This document shows, one piece after another, positions 11,826 through 23,756 of a stretch of DNA of 64,000 nucleotides. The stretch is from assembly GCA_029255685.2 (NCBI GenBank), contig CM055317.2:21832501-21896500 (forward strand), written 5' to 3'. The notes under the pieces were generated by a model, which saw only the letters and a program-made list of their open reading frames with translations, made no database searches and was not told the DNA's origin. The position numbers were made by a program, and so were the translations under genes. Position 1 is the stretch's first letter, and every line of letters begins with the position of its first letter. The DNA is from Silene conica (lineage: Eukaryota > Streptophyta > Magnoliopsida > Caryophyllales > Caryophyllaceae).

Positions 11826-12880
11826 ATGGAATCACCAAATAGTCAAGAGTGGATGGATGCTATGAAGGATGAGATGGACTCTATGACAAGGAATGAAGTT
11901 TGGGAACTTGTTGACCTTCCTTCTAAATGTAAGTCAATTGGGAACAAATGGGTTTTCAAAGTCAAGCGTAAAGCGGATGGGTCAATTGATAAGTTCAAAG
12001 CCCAATTGGTAGCGAAAGGTTTTACCCAAATTGAAGGTATAGACTATGATGAGACATTTTCTCCTGTGGTGAGACTTGCCTCTATTCGCCTCCTACTAGC
12101 TCTAGTTGCCCATTTGGACTTGGAGTTGTTCCAAATTGACGTAAAGACTGCTTTCTTCAATGGGACACTTGAGGAAGAGATCTATATGGATCAACCTATT
12201 GGGTTCGTCTCAAAAGGTGAAGACGACAAAGTGTGTCGTCTTAAAAGATCTATATATGGTCTCAAACAGTTTTCTAGGCGATGGTATTTCAGATTCCATG
12301 AGGCTATAACTGAGTTTGGCTTCTACATGATGGATGAAGATCATTGTGTGTATGTCAACAAAACTGCAAAAGGGATTGTGTTTCTCTCGTTATATGTTGA
12401 TGATATACTACTAGCTGGTGACAACTTGGAGATGATTAATGCCGTTAAGCAATGGCTATCCTCTTTCTTTGAGATGAAGGATATGGGAGAAGCAAGGTAT
12501 GTCCTAGGTGTAGAAATTATGAGAGATCGTTCTAAGAAACTCCTTGGTTTGTCTCAAGAGTCATATATTAAAAAAGTGTTGGAACGATTCAATATGCATA
12601 ATTCCAAACCCATTGACACTCCAGTTGAAAAGGGTAAAACTCTAAGCCTTGATCAATGCCCTAAAACAGATTCAGAAAAGAAGCAAATGAGCAAAGTTCC
12701 ATATGCCAATGCGATTGGTAGTTTGATGTACGCCATGTTGTGTACACGACCGGACATCTGCTATGCGGTTGGCTTGGTGAGTTGTTTCCAAAGCAATCCG
12801 GGACCTGCGCACTGGCAAGGAGTAAAGAGGATTATGCGTTATCTTCGTGGCACAAGTGATTTAGTCCTCTGTTTTCATGG
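11826..12880 (+). pseudogene. Copia reverse transcriptase
   Basis: The copia RT (RVT_2) motifs are in order: WVFKVKRKADGSIDKFKAQL, then the DVKTAFFNG aspartate motif, then IYGLKQ, then the catalytic LYVDDILLAG, then RYVLGVEI. The frame is open across the domain and ends only where the solo LTR enters at 12886. The enzyme would copy element RNA into cDNA. Loss of gag and RNase H continuity makes this copy non-functional on its own. Confidence 0.92.
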
Positions 12881-13837
12881 TGGAGTGTAACATCCCGTAT
12901 TTTTATAAAAGTAATTTTAGTAATTTAAAAGGAGTTTATGAAACTTAATAATATTTTAATTATAATTCGTAAGTTCTATTTTAAGAAATGTCGTTAAGTT
13001 CCGTCTTAAGTTGTTTAATTTAAGATTTCACGTTTACTTGGTTAAATCCCGTTTTAAGTTTTTCCGCTCCTTAGATTTTACAAACCCGACTCAAGTCAAT
13101 ATAAGGACACCTCCTACCTCCTCTTCACGTTACTTCCTTCCTTCACCAAATAAGATACAGTAACAAGTGTTTCTCCATTTTTACTCTTTTCATCTTCACA
13201 AAATCATCATCCATTTACTCGTCTCAACTCTGATTGACGCAAGGTTTTCACCTACGCTTTCCTCTCTTCATTCCCGTTCTTTCTATCTCTTTCAATTTCC
13301 GTTTCGTCAAAGTTGATTTCGGGGCTGTTTTGAGGTTAACTCGAAATTACCTTTTTATAATCCGTTTTTGTTGTTTGTAGGTGTTGATTCGGACGACCTG
13401 GACAAGGACTCGTACATTGTTCAAGATTAGAAGTGAAGAATCGCTCTTTAAGGTGACGATAATGAGTAACTCGGCCTTTTGTCTAATATTAGCACTTTAC
13501 ATGATTTTAATATGTTTATTTACTAGAAACATGTTTAGGTTATGTGGATTGTGGTTGTGATGCTGTAAATTAGTTAGTATCATGTTAGGGTTTGATGATT
13601 ATATGTTCTTCACATGATTTGTTTAATATTGATAATGGGTATGTTGGTTATGTGGAAATAATGAGTGTTTTCAATTGTTGATATGAGGGATTATGGGTAA
13701 TCTATGATAATGATTTTATGATGCATCATGTGTGTTGGTATATGCTGTAATTTGTGATTTTAGTAGTCTATACGAAGTATAGAAGCAATCCCATGAAGTT
13801 TGGTTGAGTTCTTAAATGGCGAAAGTGCGTATTTCTG

Positions 13838-14166
13838 GGCAGAGGACTCCCAGCCGGTCTGAGGCTGGCGGCCGGTGGACCGGCTGAGAGTCCCATTTGT
13901 TGTTTTCGTTGTGTTGCAAAATAGGTGAAAATTGAGGAAAAAGGGTCCCCAGCCGGTGGACCGGCAGCCGGCCGGCCGGCTGGGAGACCATTTTATTGTT
14001 GATTGTTGTTTTTCGTAGGCTTGGGAAAAGGATTCCCAGCCGGTGGACCGGCAGCCGGCCGACCAACTGGGAGTACCTCATTGTTGTTTTCTTCGTTTGG
14101 AGCATGAGAGGTTGGGTCTCTCAGCCGGCCAACCGGCAGCCTATGGCTGACCGGCTGAGAGCCCCT
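13838..14166. repeat. GC-rich GCCGG minisatellite in solo LTR
   Basis: Four copies of a unit of about 90 bp built around CCCAGCCGGTGGACCGGCAG, each with self-complementary GCCGGC cores, separated by T/G-rich spacers. A shorter related block, CCCCCCGGCCGGGCAACCGG, occurs twice more (about 14312 and 15119). Confidence 0.85.
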
Positions 14167-14787
14167 GACCATATTAAATCGTTTGTAACTTATGTTTCGC
14201 ATGTCGGATTTGATTGATTCTTTTTCCGTATGTTTCGTATGCTTGTTTGAAGTCCCAAGAAATTGGGCGACGCTTATGTCGGGTTCGGTAATGGATTTGA
14301 GGATGAAAGACCCCCCGGCCGGGCAACCGGAAGGGAGACCGGCTCTCGCCTCAAATTAGTTCCCGAAGTCGGCTAAGTGTTACATGGATGTTAATGAAAT
14401 ATATATAAGAAATGATTGTCATTCGAGTTTGAGTTGTTGTACATCTTTGAGATGACATGTTGTGATTTGTGTAAACCTGCTGTGCGCTGCTATAGTACTC
14501 GAGTTCTCACCTGATTGCATTGTGTAGCTGGTTGGCCGTAGTGACTTGGTCTCACGGTCAGGTCTTAGATTGTCTGCCCGCCTTCGGGCATATCTCGTTC
14601 CTAGCTAGTTCGGGTCTTGGGGGTGCCTTGTGCACTTGTCGAATCGGGGATCGTGATTCGTTGCGCTCCGAGAGTCTGGCCAGGTTTAGACTAGGACAGT
14701 CTTTTGATGTCGTCCTACCAGGGGGTTGTATAGTCTGAGATTGGGGATATCGTGGTATATAGTTGAGTCGATTGTCGGACTGCTCAT

Positions 14788-14993
14788 AGTAGTAGGAGTC
14801 GAGTCACTTGGATGACCTATCTCTTGTTTGTAGAGTCACTTGGATGACCTATTTGTAGTAGGAGTCGATTCACTTGGATGACCTATCTCTTGTTTGTAGA
14901 GTCACTTGGATGACCTATCTCTTGTTTGTAGAGTCACTTGGTTGGCCTATAGTTGTTAGAGTCGATTCACTAGGTGACCTATCTCTGGTTGAT
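14788..14993. repeat. Tandem repeat of about 32 bp in solo LTR
   Basis: About six or seven degenerate copies of a unit centred on TCACTTGGATGACCTATCTC. Some units carry an extra GTAGGAGTCGA segment. Confidence 0.85.
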
Positions 14994-15680
14994 ATAATTG
15001 GATGTTGAGTATGCCTTAGTTGTATTTGTGAATGTATGATACTTGGTTATCTTAGTATTGTTCGTCCAAGGCATTGGACGACTCTTGGGCTAGTTTCGTA
15101 AATGTTTTGGATTGAAAGACCCCCCGGCCGGGCAACCGGAAGGGAAACCGGCTCTCCTTCCAAATAGTTTCCGAAGTTGGTTGAGAGCCTTGCATAAGTA
15201 TTTGCATGTTGACTTGAGATTCGAATATTGAGATTTGTATGCTTCACATGTTTTATATATGCTGGAATATATTGTATGCTTATGTGTTTTGGTGTCACTG
15301 ACAATAGGTGGCTAGGAGCACTCTAGTCACTCCCCACTGACTGTGGCGCACATGTTGTATATGTGTAGGTACATGAGGGCTGATGCAGGGGGTTACGTTG
15401 AGGCTAGCGAGCGATGATCCATCATCGTTGACTTTTACCTTTCGTTAGCTAGACCTTAGACTTACGTTTCAGTATTTTGTGCCTGTAGGGATATGCTATC
15501 CCGGGCTGCCTTTGTATCGCACTTATATACTTATTTATGTTTCATTTCACCTTCCGCATTGTTTAGTTTGTTAAGACACCTCGCATGTTTTATTTATCTC
15601 ACCAAAAGTTTTAATTCCGCTGCATTTTGGCATGTTTTGTATGTTTACTTTTACGCTTTCGCGAGGGGTTTTACATGGAG

Positions 15681-16162
15681 ATTTAAGGCTAAAGGGTTAT
15701 TCGGATGCCGATTGGGGTGGTGATTTAGATGAGTCTAAATCAACCTCAGGATATGCTTTTATCCTTGGTGGAGGTGCAATATCCTGGTGCAGTAAGAAGC
15801 AAGATTGAATTGCTTTGTCAACTATGGAAGCAGAGTATGTCGCTGCGAGCCTTGCCGTTCAAGAGGCAATGTGGTTGAGGTGTTTTCTTCAGGATCTGAA
15901 ACTTACTCCTAAAGTTGATGAACCTGTTGAAATGTTTTGTGACAATACTGCTGCTATCCAATTTGCCCAGGATCCGAAATTTCATAGGAAGACCAAACAT
16001 ATTAAGAGGCGTTATCATTTTGTTCGAGACGCCATAAAGAATAAAGAGATAGCCATTAAGTATATATCGACTAATAAGATGATAGTTGATCCGTTAACTA
16101 AACCTATTGCGAGAGATGTGTTCCGAACCCTTGTAAGAAGCTTAGGGTTGCAAAGGTTTTAG
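15681..16162 (+). pseudogene. Copia RNase H, split from RT by solo LTR
   Basis: This is the continuation of the pol frame after the insertion. It carries [18 protein letters not shown] and AISWCSKKQ motifs, then a TGA at about 15806 where a sense codon is expected. The rest follows: STMEAEYVAA, the catalytic FCDNTAAI, and KHIKRRYHFVRDAI. Removing TGGAG plus the LTR rejoins the domain. The protein would degrade RNA in RNA-DNA hybrids during reverse transcription. Confidence 0.9.
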
Positions 16163-17190
16163 TTTTTTAGCTTGTAATCTTATTTAATGTTTTTTCTTTG
16201 GCATGTATTAGATAATGAATTTATATTAAGCATTATGGAATAAAATTTGTTTTTCTTCTACAAAATGTTTATAAGCATATGTTGCATGTTAAAGCACGTT
16301 AGAGATGTCACCAAGCTATATGATGCCTAGTCACACAGATAATCGCCTTGACACTAGTGGAGTATCAAGATGAGACTGAGTCATATTGACACTTTGTGTG
16401 TTGGAAGGAGGGATATATACTTGTGTAGTATAACTAGTCCATTGACTCGTTACATAGTCGCCTTAGTAAGTCTAAGATGAGACTCTAAAAGAGTTGAGTA
16501 TGGAATACATGTCTTTCATACTAAGCTTATGAAATCGAATCTAGAGTGGAGGATTGAGCATTGAGTATGTTAATCAGGCGACTCGGGTTAGATACTTGTG
16601 TAGTATCTAGTTTTAGATTTGCACAACATAGAAGAGTGGCATGCCCACCGTAGTGGGAGCTATGTTGTGACGCATATATCATACTATGTGTGTTTTGTCG
16701 ACCGTAAGGAGTGACAGATGACTCTCTAATCTGTTACTGTGTGAACCCTATTTTTGGTACGAAGCCCTTCGACTTTGAGCTGTGAGATGAAATTGAGATT
16801 TGATGTTGCTACTTTAGCGTGATTTCGGAGAATGATAAGGCTGTTGGTTCAACGGGTCATGTTAGGAAAGCAGTCAAATTACCATGGATTTTCATTATTG
16901 TCTTAGGAATGGTCAATTCAACTACACCATGTTAAGCCCGACCGGCGGTTATATTGTGTATATAACTACATAACATGTTATAGCATAAAGGGACAGTGTA
17001 TGCTGCGGTGTTGTTTGAATGATCTAGGGAATCGTTATTATGAAAGTGTTATGTTAGTTTGATGGTGGTTTAATATAACACTACTTGTTACATATTGGTC
17101 GCACGCCCCATTTTCCTGTATGAGATGTGATTGATAGTTTTGTTATAAGCTTGGTTGTGTGACCAAGTGGGAGGATAGACTCGGTTGTGT
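16163..17190 (+). other. Long 3' non-coding region of copia element
   Basis: About 1 kb separates the end of pol from the PPT, with no domain on either strand. It has scattered short phrases such as CTTGTGTAGTAT (about 16421 and 16589). It is long for a copia 3' region. Confidence 0.6.
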
Positions 17191-17203
17191 GGCCGAGTGG
17201 GAG
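17191..17203 (+). promoter_or_regulatory. Polypurine tract of copia element
   Basis: GGCCGAGTGGGAG lies directly before the 3' LTR. A similar GTGGGAGGATAG occurs 30 bp upstream. Confidence 0.7.
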
Positions 17204-17570
17204 TATTGAAATTCAAAACGGCCAGAATATTCAAAGGAATATTTTGTGAATAATTACACATAATTACTGTAATTAAGGTGAAATAATATGTCATTAAATC
17301 AGTTTTAATGACAATTATTTCTCCTTTATTCTCCCTTTAACAGCTCTTTTGAGCTATTATAAATAGTGGGTGTATTGTGAGTATACCAACACAGCAATTT
17401 ACAGTAACAAACAATCACATAAAAGTCACCATTGTTAGAGAGCTTTTGGAACTTGGGGTGTGAACTATTACCGAGACTCTAGTAGTCGTCGGAACCGGGT
17501 CTCGAGGACAGAAAGTCGGCACGTCGATCTTCCGTACCTATTCCGCTTACAAGGTACACATATTCTTACA
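17204..17570 (+). repeat. 3' LTR of copia element
   Basis: It matches 7511-7876 apart from about six substitutions and one inserted A. It is followed directly by the AAACC target duplication. Confidence 0.93.
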
Positions 17571-17575
17571 AAACC

Positions 17576-18374
17576 AAATGAACTTTAGGAGTCTAAATAA
17601 AACAAACCTCGGGTATCTGTGTTGGGAACCCTAAGGCTGATTTTGAGTGAGAAGACTTCCTCATTCCGAATCCTAGCCCTAACATACTTAAGCAGTCACT
17701 TCGAGGTAGGATACATGCTGATGAGTATGTGTGTAAACTTACGTGTGATGTGTTGTTTGTTCCTAACTATCACGTATGCATGTTTCAAACATGGTGTGTA
17801 GAGTGACTGACTATGCAGTTAGTTAAGTAACTGTTGGGTTGACGATACTTGGTTAGTTGAATATGATGAAGACGGGAAAGATTAGCGTGATGGTACATGT
17901 ATATGGGTATGAGATACGCTATGTGTAAGTCATCAAATGCTATGATTGCACAATATTGTTGAATGCAAGTGTTAGCTTCATACCATGATGTTAACGATAT
18001 AGTATGGATTCTCAAGTTTTATGTATGATTATAGACTTCGTGTGCATAGTTGTCAGGATAGGGAGCTGATAGTAGAGTAGGACCTAACCGGGACGAGTTT
18101 TGAATACAATTCAAGACATCCAACGACATTTATGGTGTTGTAGGATCGACATTTATGGTGACTTTCTTGAGATACTCGACTGAGTATAGAAGTATTCAAC
18201 CGAGTACGATGTACTCGACTGAGTACGTGAAGGATTCAACCGATTTTGCTTACCTGACCGAGTAGGGTATGTACTCGACTGAGTACCTGATGGGCAATAA
18301 AGACCTTTGTCTGCCTATCTAAGTACTCGATCGAGTACTCATCGGGTTTGAGATTAAAGTTTTAGCACTTAATA
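17576..18374. repeat. Intergenic DNA with CTCGACTGAGTA-type repeats
   Basis: Mostly unique. At 18165-18345 a phrase near GTACTCGACTGAGTACCTG recurs several times, with ATCGAG and CCGAG variants. It resembles the CTCGATCGAG arrays of the Athila-type element at 32618-40148. Confidence 0.55.
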
Positions 18375-18483
18375 TGTAACAACCCGGCCCACCACTGCCG
18401 TAACACAAACCCAATAAGGTGAGTGCACATTTTTGGGCCCATTATTTGTCCTCACTTAAGCCCAAAAGCACAAGGCCTTATTA
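18375..18483 (-). repeat. TRIM LTR fragment
   Basis: About 105 bp beginning TGTAACAACCCGGCCCACCA are clearly related to the first half of the 203-bp TRIM LTRs at 52807 and 53157. The rest of the LTR is absent, so this is an old fragment. Orientation is inferred from the complete TRIM. Confidence 0.8.
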
Positions 18484-19127
18484 CCGACTCTTGACGGAGA
18501 TTGAAAGGGATGGGGTGAAAGGGATTAGGGTTTGTAGAGTTTCTGATTTGATGTAAATTAGAATGACCCTCGGTTAATATATATAATAACCCGAAAGTTT
18601 TACTTACCGACGGACCCACTGGGTCGTGTAGAAGCTAGTCGAACGAGTGCGACTTACTCGACCGAGTACTACTATTTTGTGTATAATTGTAGTACAATAT
18701 TGTTATTAAACTTAAATGTCCCCTGTTGTTTCAATATTGCTTCCCTTATATAACTTGCTAGTCTGCAAACGTCAACCTTCTTCTTTGTAACGTAAATCAG
18801 CCTTATTTATGTCACGCTTGACTGCTGCCTTTATTACCAAGACTTTCTTCAGCCACACTCTACATCCGCATTATTGTCGTATTAATTTGATTATTATTAA
18901 TCAATGATAATTATACTCCAATAACTACTAAAGATTCTCCTAATAATGATCTTGTGAAATATTCGTTGGTCTCTCTTGGCCTACACTGATCTTGGCATGT
19001 CTTGCCTTGAATATAGTCATGACAGGGTACAATTCTTCAACCATGACACTCGGTGTAATTCCAGATCTAACAATTACCATGAATATTTTTAAATTGGAGT
19101 CGATGAGTATACTAACACGAATATCAA
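18484..19127. other. Intergenic DNA
   Basis: No gene is seen. It includes another ACTCGACCGAGTAC phrase (about 18656). It ends at the A that flanks the Helitron 3' end. Confidence 0.5.
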
Positions 19128-20147
19128 CTAGGTTATAACCCGTGAAATTCACGGGTCTGTTTTTTAAACTTTAGATGAATATAGTTAATAATATTGGACA
19201 TAAATAAATTAATTATTTACGATAGTCTATTTTTAACTTTAGATGAATACCGTAATTAATAATATCAACAATAGCTGATTAATTATATACGTATAAATAA
19301 ATTTCGAATTATTTATGACACATGTTGTAGAATTATGGAATGCGTAATAATCACGTCAACCAACTTAATGCAAATGGAATAAAATCTTGTAGAATTATGG
19401 AATTTATCGAGTCATTAGATTATGTAAATTGTTATAACCCGTGAAATCCCGTAAAACTTAGTTGTTGAGTTTCCAAATTGAAATATATAATCAAGTCAAC
19501 CAATTTAATGCAAATGGAATCAAATCTTGTGGAATTATGGAATTATGGAATTATGGAATTAAATCAAATCTCGGCACTAAATCAATGGAACCAATTAATA
19601 GCTGATAACAATAACACGGCAAATTAATCTAAAATCAAATCTTTTTATTGGAATGCAATCTCTTATCTCTTATATTCAAATTTTATTGGACAATATGTTA
19701 GGATGCTTTAAAACGCGCCACGTAGGACGGAGCTTGTATCCTGTGATGCCACGTCAGCAGCTTGGCTTCTGCATTAGATATGTAAATTGTTATAACCCGT
19801 GAAATCCCGTAAAACTTAGTTGTTGAGTTTCCAAATTGAAATATATAATCAAGTCAACCAATTTAATGCAAATGGAATCAAATCTTGTGGAATTATGGAA
19901 TTATGGAATTATGGAATTAAATCAAATCTCGGCATTAAATCAATGGAACCAATTAATAGCTGATAACAATAACACGGCAAATTAATCTAAAATCAAATCT
20001 TTTTATTGGAATGCAATCTCTTATCTCTTATATTCAAATTTTATTGGACAATATGTTAGGATGCTTTAAAACGCGCCACGTAGGACGGAGCTTGTATCCT
20101 GTGATGCCACGTCAGCAGCTTGGCTTCTGCATTAGATAAGTATATGA
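19128..20147 (-). mobile_element. Non-autonomous Helitron with internal duplication
   Basis: On the minus strand it starts A|TCATATACTTATCTAATGC (20147) and ends with the hairpin CCCGTGAATTTCACGGG, a short spacer and CTAG|T (19131-19128). Both ends show the A/T insertion site typical of Helitrons. There is no Rep/helicase, so it is non-autonomous (1020 bp). Most of the interior is a tandem pair of 358-bp units. Confidence 0.85.
19423..20138. repeat. 358-bp tandem duplication inside Helitron
   Basis: Units 19423-19780 and 19781-20138 have exactly the same length and look identical except for about one base (GGCACTAAAT against GGCATTAAAT). Each unit carries a degenerate copy of the terminal hairpin sequence (AACCCGTGAAATCCCG) and ends near the Helitron 5' terminal sequence. 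Confidence 0.92.
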
Positions 20148-22078
20148 TCTTTTATGAATCCCTTTATTTTGATCTCAATTTAAAAATTAAAAAAAGCTAT
20201 CTACTCTGTAATAAACTACTTCGTATAAATATGAGTTAAGTTAAGGGTTAAATTAAGAAAGATTGGTGAGTAGGTGAGTGTTTTACTTAGGCAAGCATAA
20301 ATAGAGTGAAGTCAGTGACTTAAACCAAACTGGTGCACTTTCCACGCAAAACCTAATTATGCAAAAGATGCCTAAAATATTAACAAAGATGGTTAATAGA
20401 AAATAATATTTAGTCATTGGATAAATCCTTTATCTTTAGCTTTATAAAAAGGTATGCATGGATGAGGTCTGGACACAAACATAAATTATTGGTGACTCTA
20501 AAAAAGTGATTACTGACCCACCAGATCAAGCATTGCCAATAATGTTGGAGCATCCTTGATATTTAGCCAACTCAACTTAATTAATGTTTGTACTAATAAC
20601 GGTAAACAAATAATCAAAATAATTAGGATAGGTATTTTAGCTAATTCACATACATTGACGTATTATAATTATCACCCCTTGTAAAAGATATTAGTGTGTC
20701 ATCTAGGCCACCCATTTTATCAATTCGTACGTTTTAATCAATTCGGTTATAAGTTATAACCCGTACAAATAATTAAGCTTTAAAAACAATATGTTTTCAT
20801 TATAAAAAAAACGTTAATTATTATTGCTCTACCAACAAACTGACCATAACTCCAAACTCATAAGCGGACTAGGACAACAGAAATTGTATCTGCAACAATG
20901 ATTATTATTATATGCTATCGTAATATGTTGACACGTATAATTTTTACATGATTGTAAGCTAAATAGCGACAATTTTTATGTTAAAATGTAACCACTTTTA
21001 ATCACAGATCATTTTATAATCATTAAACTTGGTCACTATTTATCGTAAAATAATCACTTTTTATCATAAACTTGTCATTTTTAAAGTGATCACACTGATA
21101 TACTAAATTTCTGATGTTACAAACATATTAACCCGATCGAACCCGACCCTCGGTTGAGTTAATAAGGACCTAATCTTATTCTGAGAGGCGAGCGAATTAA
21201 CTCGGCCCTACTCAATCGAGTTGTATATTTATTATTAGATATTGACCGTTATCACCAAATAACTTGCTAACAATTCACCCGAAAAACTTCATCCAGACCT
21301 AACCAACCCGAGTTCTTACAAAGTCGAACAACCAGAATCTGAATTAATCCAGAATTAACCCGAGACTTAAGTCCAACTTAATTAATCTATAGGGTACATG
21401 AAGTAAGTGAATACATTAATATGAGCATTAAGATTGTATGATTGTATGATTTGACAAGTCTTAGGGCATAAGAAATGAGCAGTAAGAATAATACAATTAA
21501 AGTTAGGAATGAATGATTCTTGAAGCATCATCATCCAATCTATATCATCTATCATCACAAACCTACACACAAAAACATCATTCATGATTCTTAATTGAGG
21601 GAGACAGACCACAACGCATGTCCACCCTTTTTAAGAATAAGACTTCCTTCTTGCGTTTGATTGCTTACCATTCTTATATTTTCGTCTAACTTCCTACACC
21701 TTTTCATTCGTAGGGGGTTCATATATACCTGCGCCCACCACACAGGTGTCAGTACGATTCGAAATGTAAGATAAAAGAGGATGTGTATTTCCTCATTGTG
21801 AAATAATCATGAGTCAAAAGCTTACACTTCAGACCAGACTCATCGCATTATCATCTCCCCATTTTTCCATTATTGGTTTTGTTGCCTCAAAAATAGAGAT
21901 AAAAAAGAGAACTTGATCACCTGACACCATTTACATGTCCCCATTATTTGTTTTTCTTATACATTTAAATCACCATATTTTGTGTAGGTCTGCAATTCTG
22001 CATTTAAGTCGTTTCTTTTATTCAATTTAGGTTTACATCTTAAATTTGTTAAGCGGAGTTACTTTGGACACGTGTGAA
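20148..22078. other. Intergenic DNA, possible old MITE
   Basis: No gene is seen. Around 20930-21115 there are repeated phrases such as AATCACTTTTTATCATAAA, similar in style to the MITE at 30745-30947, but no clear ends. Confidence 0.5.
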
Positions 22079-22452
22079 ATTAAGTTGGGGTTGCTAAATC
22101 CCACACACTTTATCGTCTTATTCCAACTTTACATCTCACACACTTTTTCCACAAAATTAAAGAGGACAATTCAAAAGCAAAGAAATTCAAAAAAAACATA
22201 TATGCTTTGCTACCCCACCACCACTCGCCCACCACCAGCCGCTCACAAACGAAACGCACCACTACTGCTGTGATAAAACGACCCACCATCAGCCGTCATA
22301 AACTGATGCACCTTCAACAATTCAAAATCCCTAATTGTCAAACTCTAATTGTAAAAATCACGCTCTTTAAGATTAAAAAACACATTCATTCACTTAATTA
22401 AAATACGGGTATTAATAAATTTGTTGATAGAATAATGAAATGACTTGTCAAT

Positions 22453-22890
22453 CCTTTGTGTGAGTTTGTTCTCACCTTTGTGTGGGTTTTGTCCCCACCT
22501 TTTGGTGAGTCTGTCATCATTTGTGGTGAGATTTTCCCCTCAATTTGAGAGGTTTAAGAAATAAGTGGAAGATCGGAGCCTTCATTGTTGATCCTATGGA
22601 GATAAAACTGCTGTCAAATTGCTCGTTACAAACTTTTTGGTCAAAAGAACTTGATTCTTGTCAATGCTTTAGAAAATTTGGAGACCCTCTTGTGAAAAGT
22701 CGTAGAAGGCGATATATTAGAGGATGTGCAGAAGCGTCTCATGAGCCCATCAAGTTTAGAAATTTTCTATTGATCGAGAATGTAGTTTATTTGATTTTAA
22801 TCGTTTTGTGTCCTGTCATTCTTGACATATGTTGTAACTGTCATGAGACTTTTGATTAATGAAACGATTTTTTCCCTTAAAAAAAATAAA
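22453..22890 (+). mobile_element. LINE-like retroposon fragment in MULE left end
   Basis: The insertion ends in ...TTAATGAAACG followed by T- and A-rich sequence and an A-rich tail. It is flanked by an imperfect direct repeat of about 38 bp (22415-22452 and 22891-22928; a first stretch of about 22 bp is identical). A long variable duplication plus an A-rich tail is the signature of LINE-type retrotransposition. The 5' end has three or four degenerate copies of TTTGTGTGAGTTTGTTCTCA. A 104-codon open frame (22545-22859) shows no recognisable domain. Confidence 0.65.
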
Positions 22891-23024
22891 ATAAATTTGT
22901 TGATAGAATAACAAAATTACTTGTGAATGTGCGAATTAAAATTCATAATTTGTTAAATTATCAAATTATTAACAATTTGATTGGTTGGTGGTGAAAAGGA
23001 GAGAAGAGAGATTTTTTTACCGAA

Positions 23025-23062
23025 TCGCGAAAGGTCGTCGACGTTTTGCGAAAAGTCGTCGA
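23025..23062 (+). repeat. MULE inner inverted repeat, left copy
   Basis: CGCGAAAGGTCGTCGACG followed by TTTTGCGAAAAGTCGTCGACG. It pairs with 29193-29245 in inverted orientation. Each copy lies just upstream of one of the two convergent genes, so it may be part of their promoters. Confidence 0.8.
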
Positions 23063-23522
23063 CGTAATTCATAATAATTACCAAACCTACCCTTCCTCAA
23101 CAACAAAACCTCTCTAAAATTCAAACACTCACCCAAAGCCCTCACCCACCCACAACCACGCACCACCACCGCACGGCCACCACCCGCGGCACCAAGACCA
23201 CACCCCCACCACCCACGGCCACCGTAAGCATTTTTTTTTTAATTAATTTGTTAGTCTTAATTATGGTTGTATTATGTTATTGTTGTCATTGTTTATGTTA
23301 ATTAGATTAGATTTGTTAGTTTTAATGTTATTTGTGAATGGTTTTGTTATTTTTTTCAAATTTGATTCATAATTTGTTTTTGTTATTGTTTGTTGTTGTT
23401 CTTGTTGTTGTTGGTATTGTTGTTTTTGTTATTGTTGTTAGTGTTGTTATTGTTGGTGTTGTTGTTGTAAGATTAGAACGGGCTAGTAATCGAAAACACG
23501 TAGGTTTGGACGTAAATGGGCA

Positions 23523-23756
23523 CGGCGGGTCTGGGTAGGGACGTGGGAGGGGCACGGTTGGGCTTGGTAGGGACGTGGGGAAGGGGTGGCTGGGTAGGGT
23601 AGGGACGTGGGAATGGGGTGGCCTGGGAGGGTAGGGACGTGGGAATGTGGTGGGTATGGGTAGGGACGTGGGAATGGGGTGGTGGGTATGGGTAGGGACG
23701 TGGGAATGGGGTGGTGGGTATGGGTAGGGACGTGGGAGTTGGGTGGTGGGTTACGT
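23523..23756. repeat. GC-rich minisatellite, GGGTAGGGACGTGGGA-type
   Basis: About seven or eight units of roughly 30 bp, each with GGTAGGGACGTGGGAATGGG and a variable GGTGGTGGGTAT part. The G-rich strand is the plus strand, the sense strand of the adjacent gene. Confidence 0.88.

Larger units (their letters stand above)
12886..15675. mobile_element. Solo LTR, probably Ty3/gypsy, in copia RNase H
   Basis: A 2790-bp insertion begins TGTAACATCCCG and ends GGTTTTACA. An exact 5-bp duplication TGGAG flanks it (12881-12885 and 15676-15680). There is no PBS, PPT or coding domain, so it is a solo LTR left by LTR-LTR recombination. Its length, the TGTAACATCCCG start and the AATTCCGCTGC stretch near the end recall Tekay/Del-type chromovirus LTRs, but that lineage call is from memory. 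It holds two distinct tandem arrays. Confidence 0.88.
7511..17570 (+). mobile_element. Ty1/copia LTR retrotransposon, complete ends, degenerate coding
   Basis: The element is bounded by an exact 5-bp target duplication AAACC (7506-7510 and 17571-17575). It has LTRs of 366 and 367 bp, a primer site for initiator Met-tRNA and a purine-rich PPT. The domain order is gag, protease, integrase, RT, RNase H, which defines copia. The coding frame is broken by a gag frameshift near 9720-9745, by in-frame stops at 9960, 10455 and 11706, by a 2.8-kb solo LTR at 12886-15675, and by a TGA near 15806. By eye the LTRs differ by about six substitutions and one 1-bp indel, so insertion was fairly recent. Confidence 0.95.

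Noticed and set aside
13812..14217. Several 70-97-codon GC-rich frames on both strands
   Set aside because: They come from the GCCGG minisatellite in the solo LTR and have no protein features.
23338..23555. Open frames with valine runs (+) and Thr-rich runs (-)
   Set aside because: Both are translations of a GTT-rich simple repeat and the start of the GC-rich minisatellite, inside a predicted intron.
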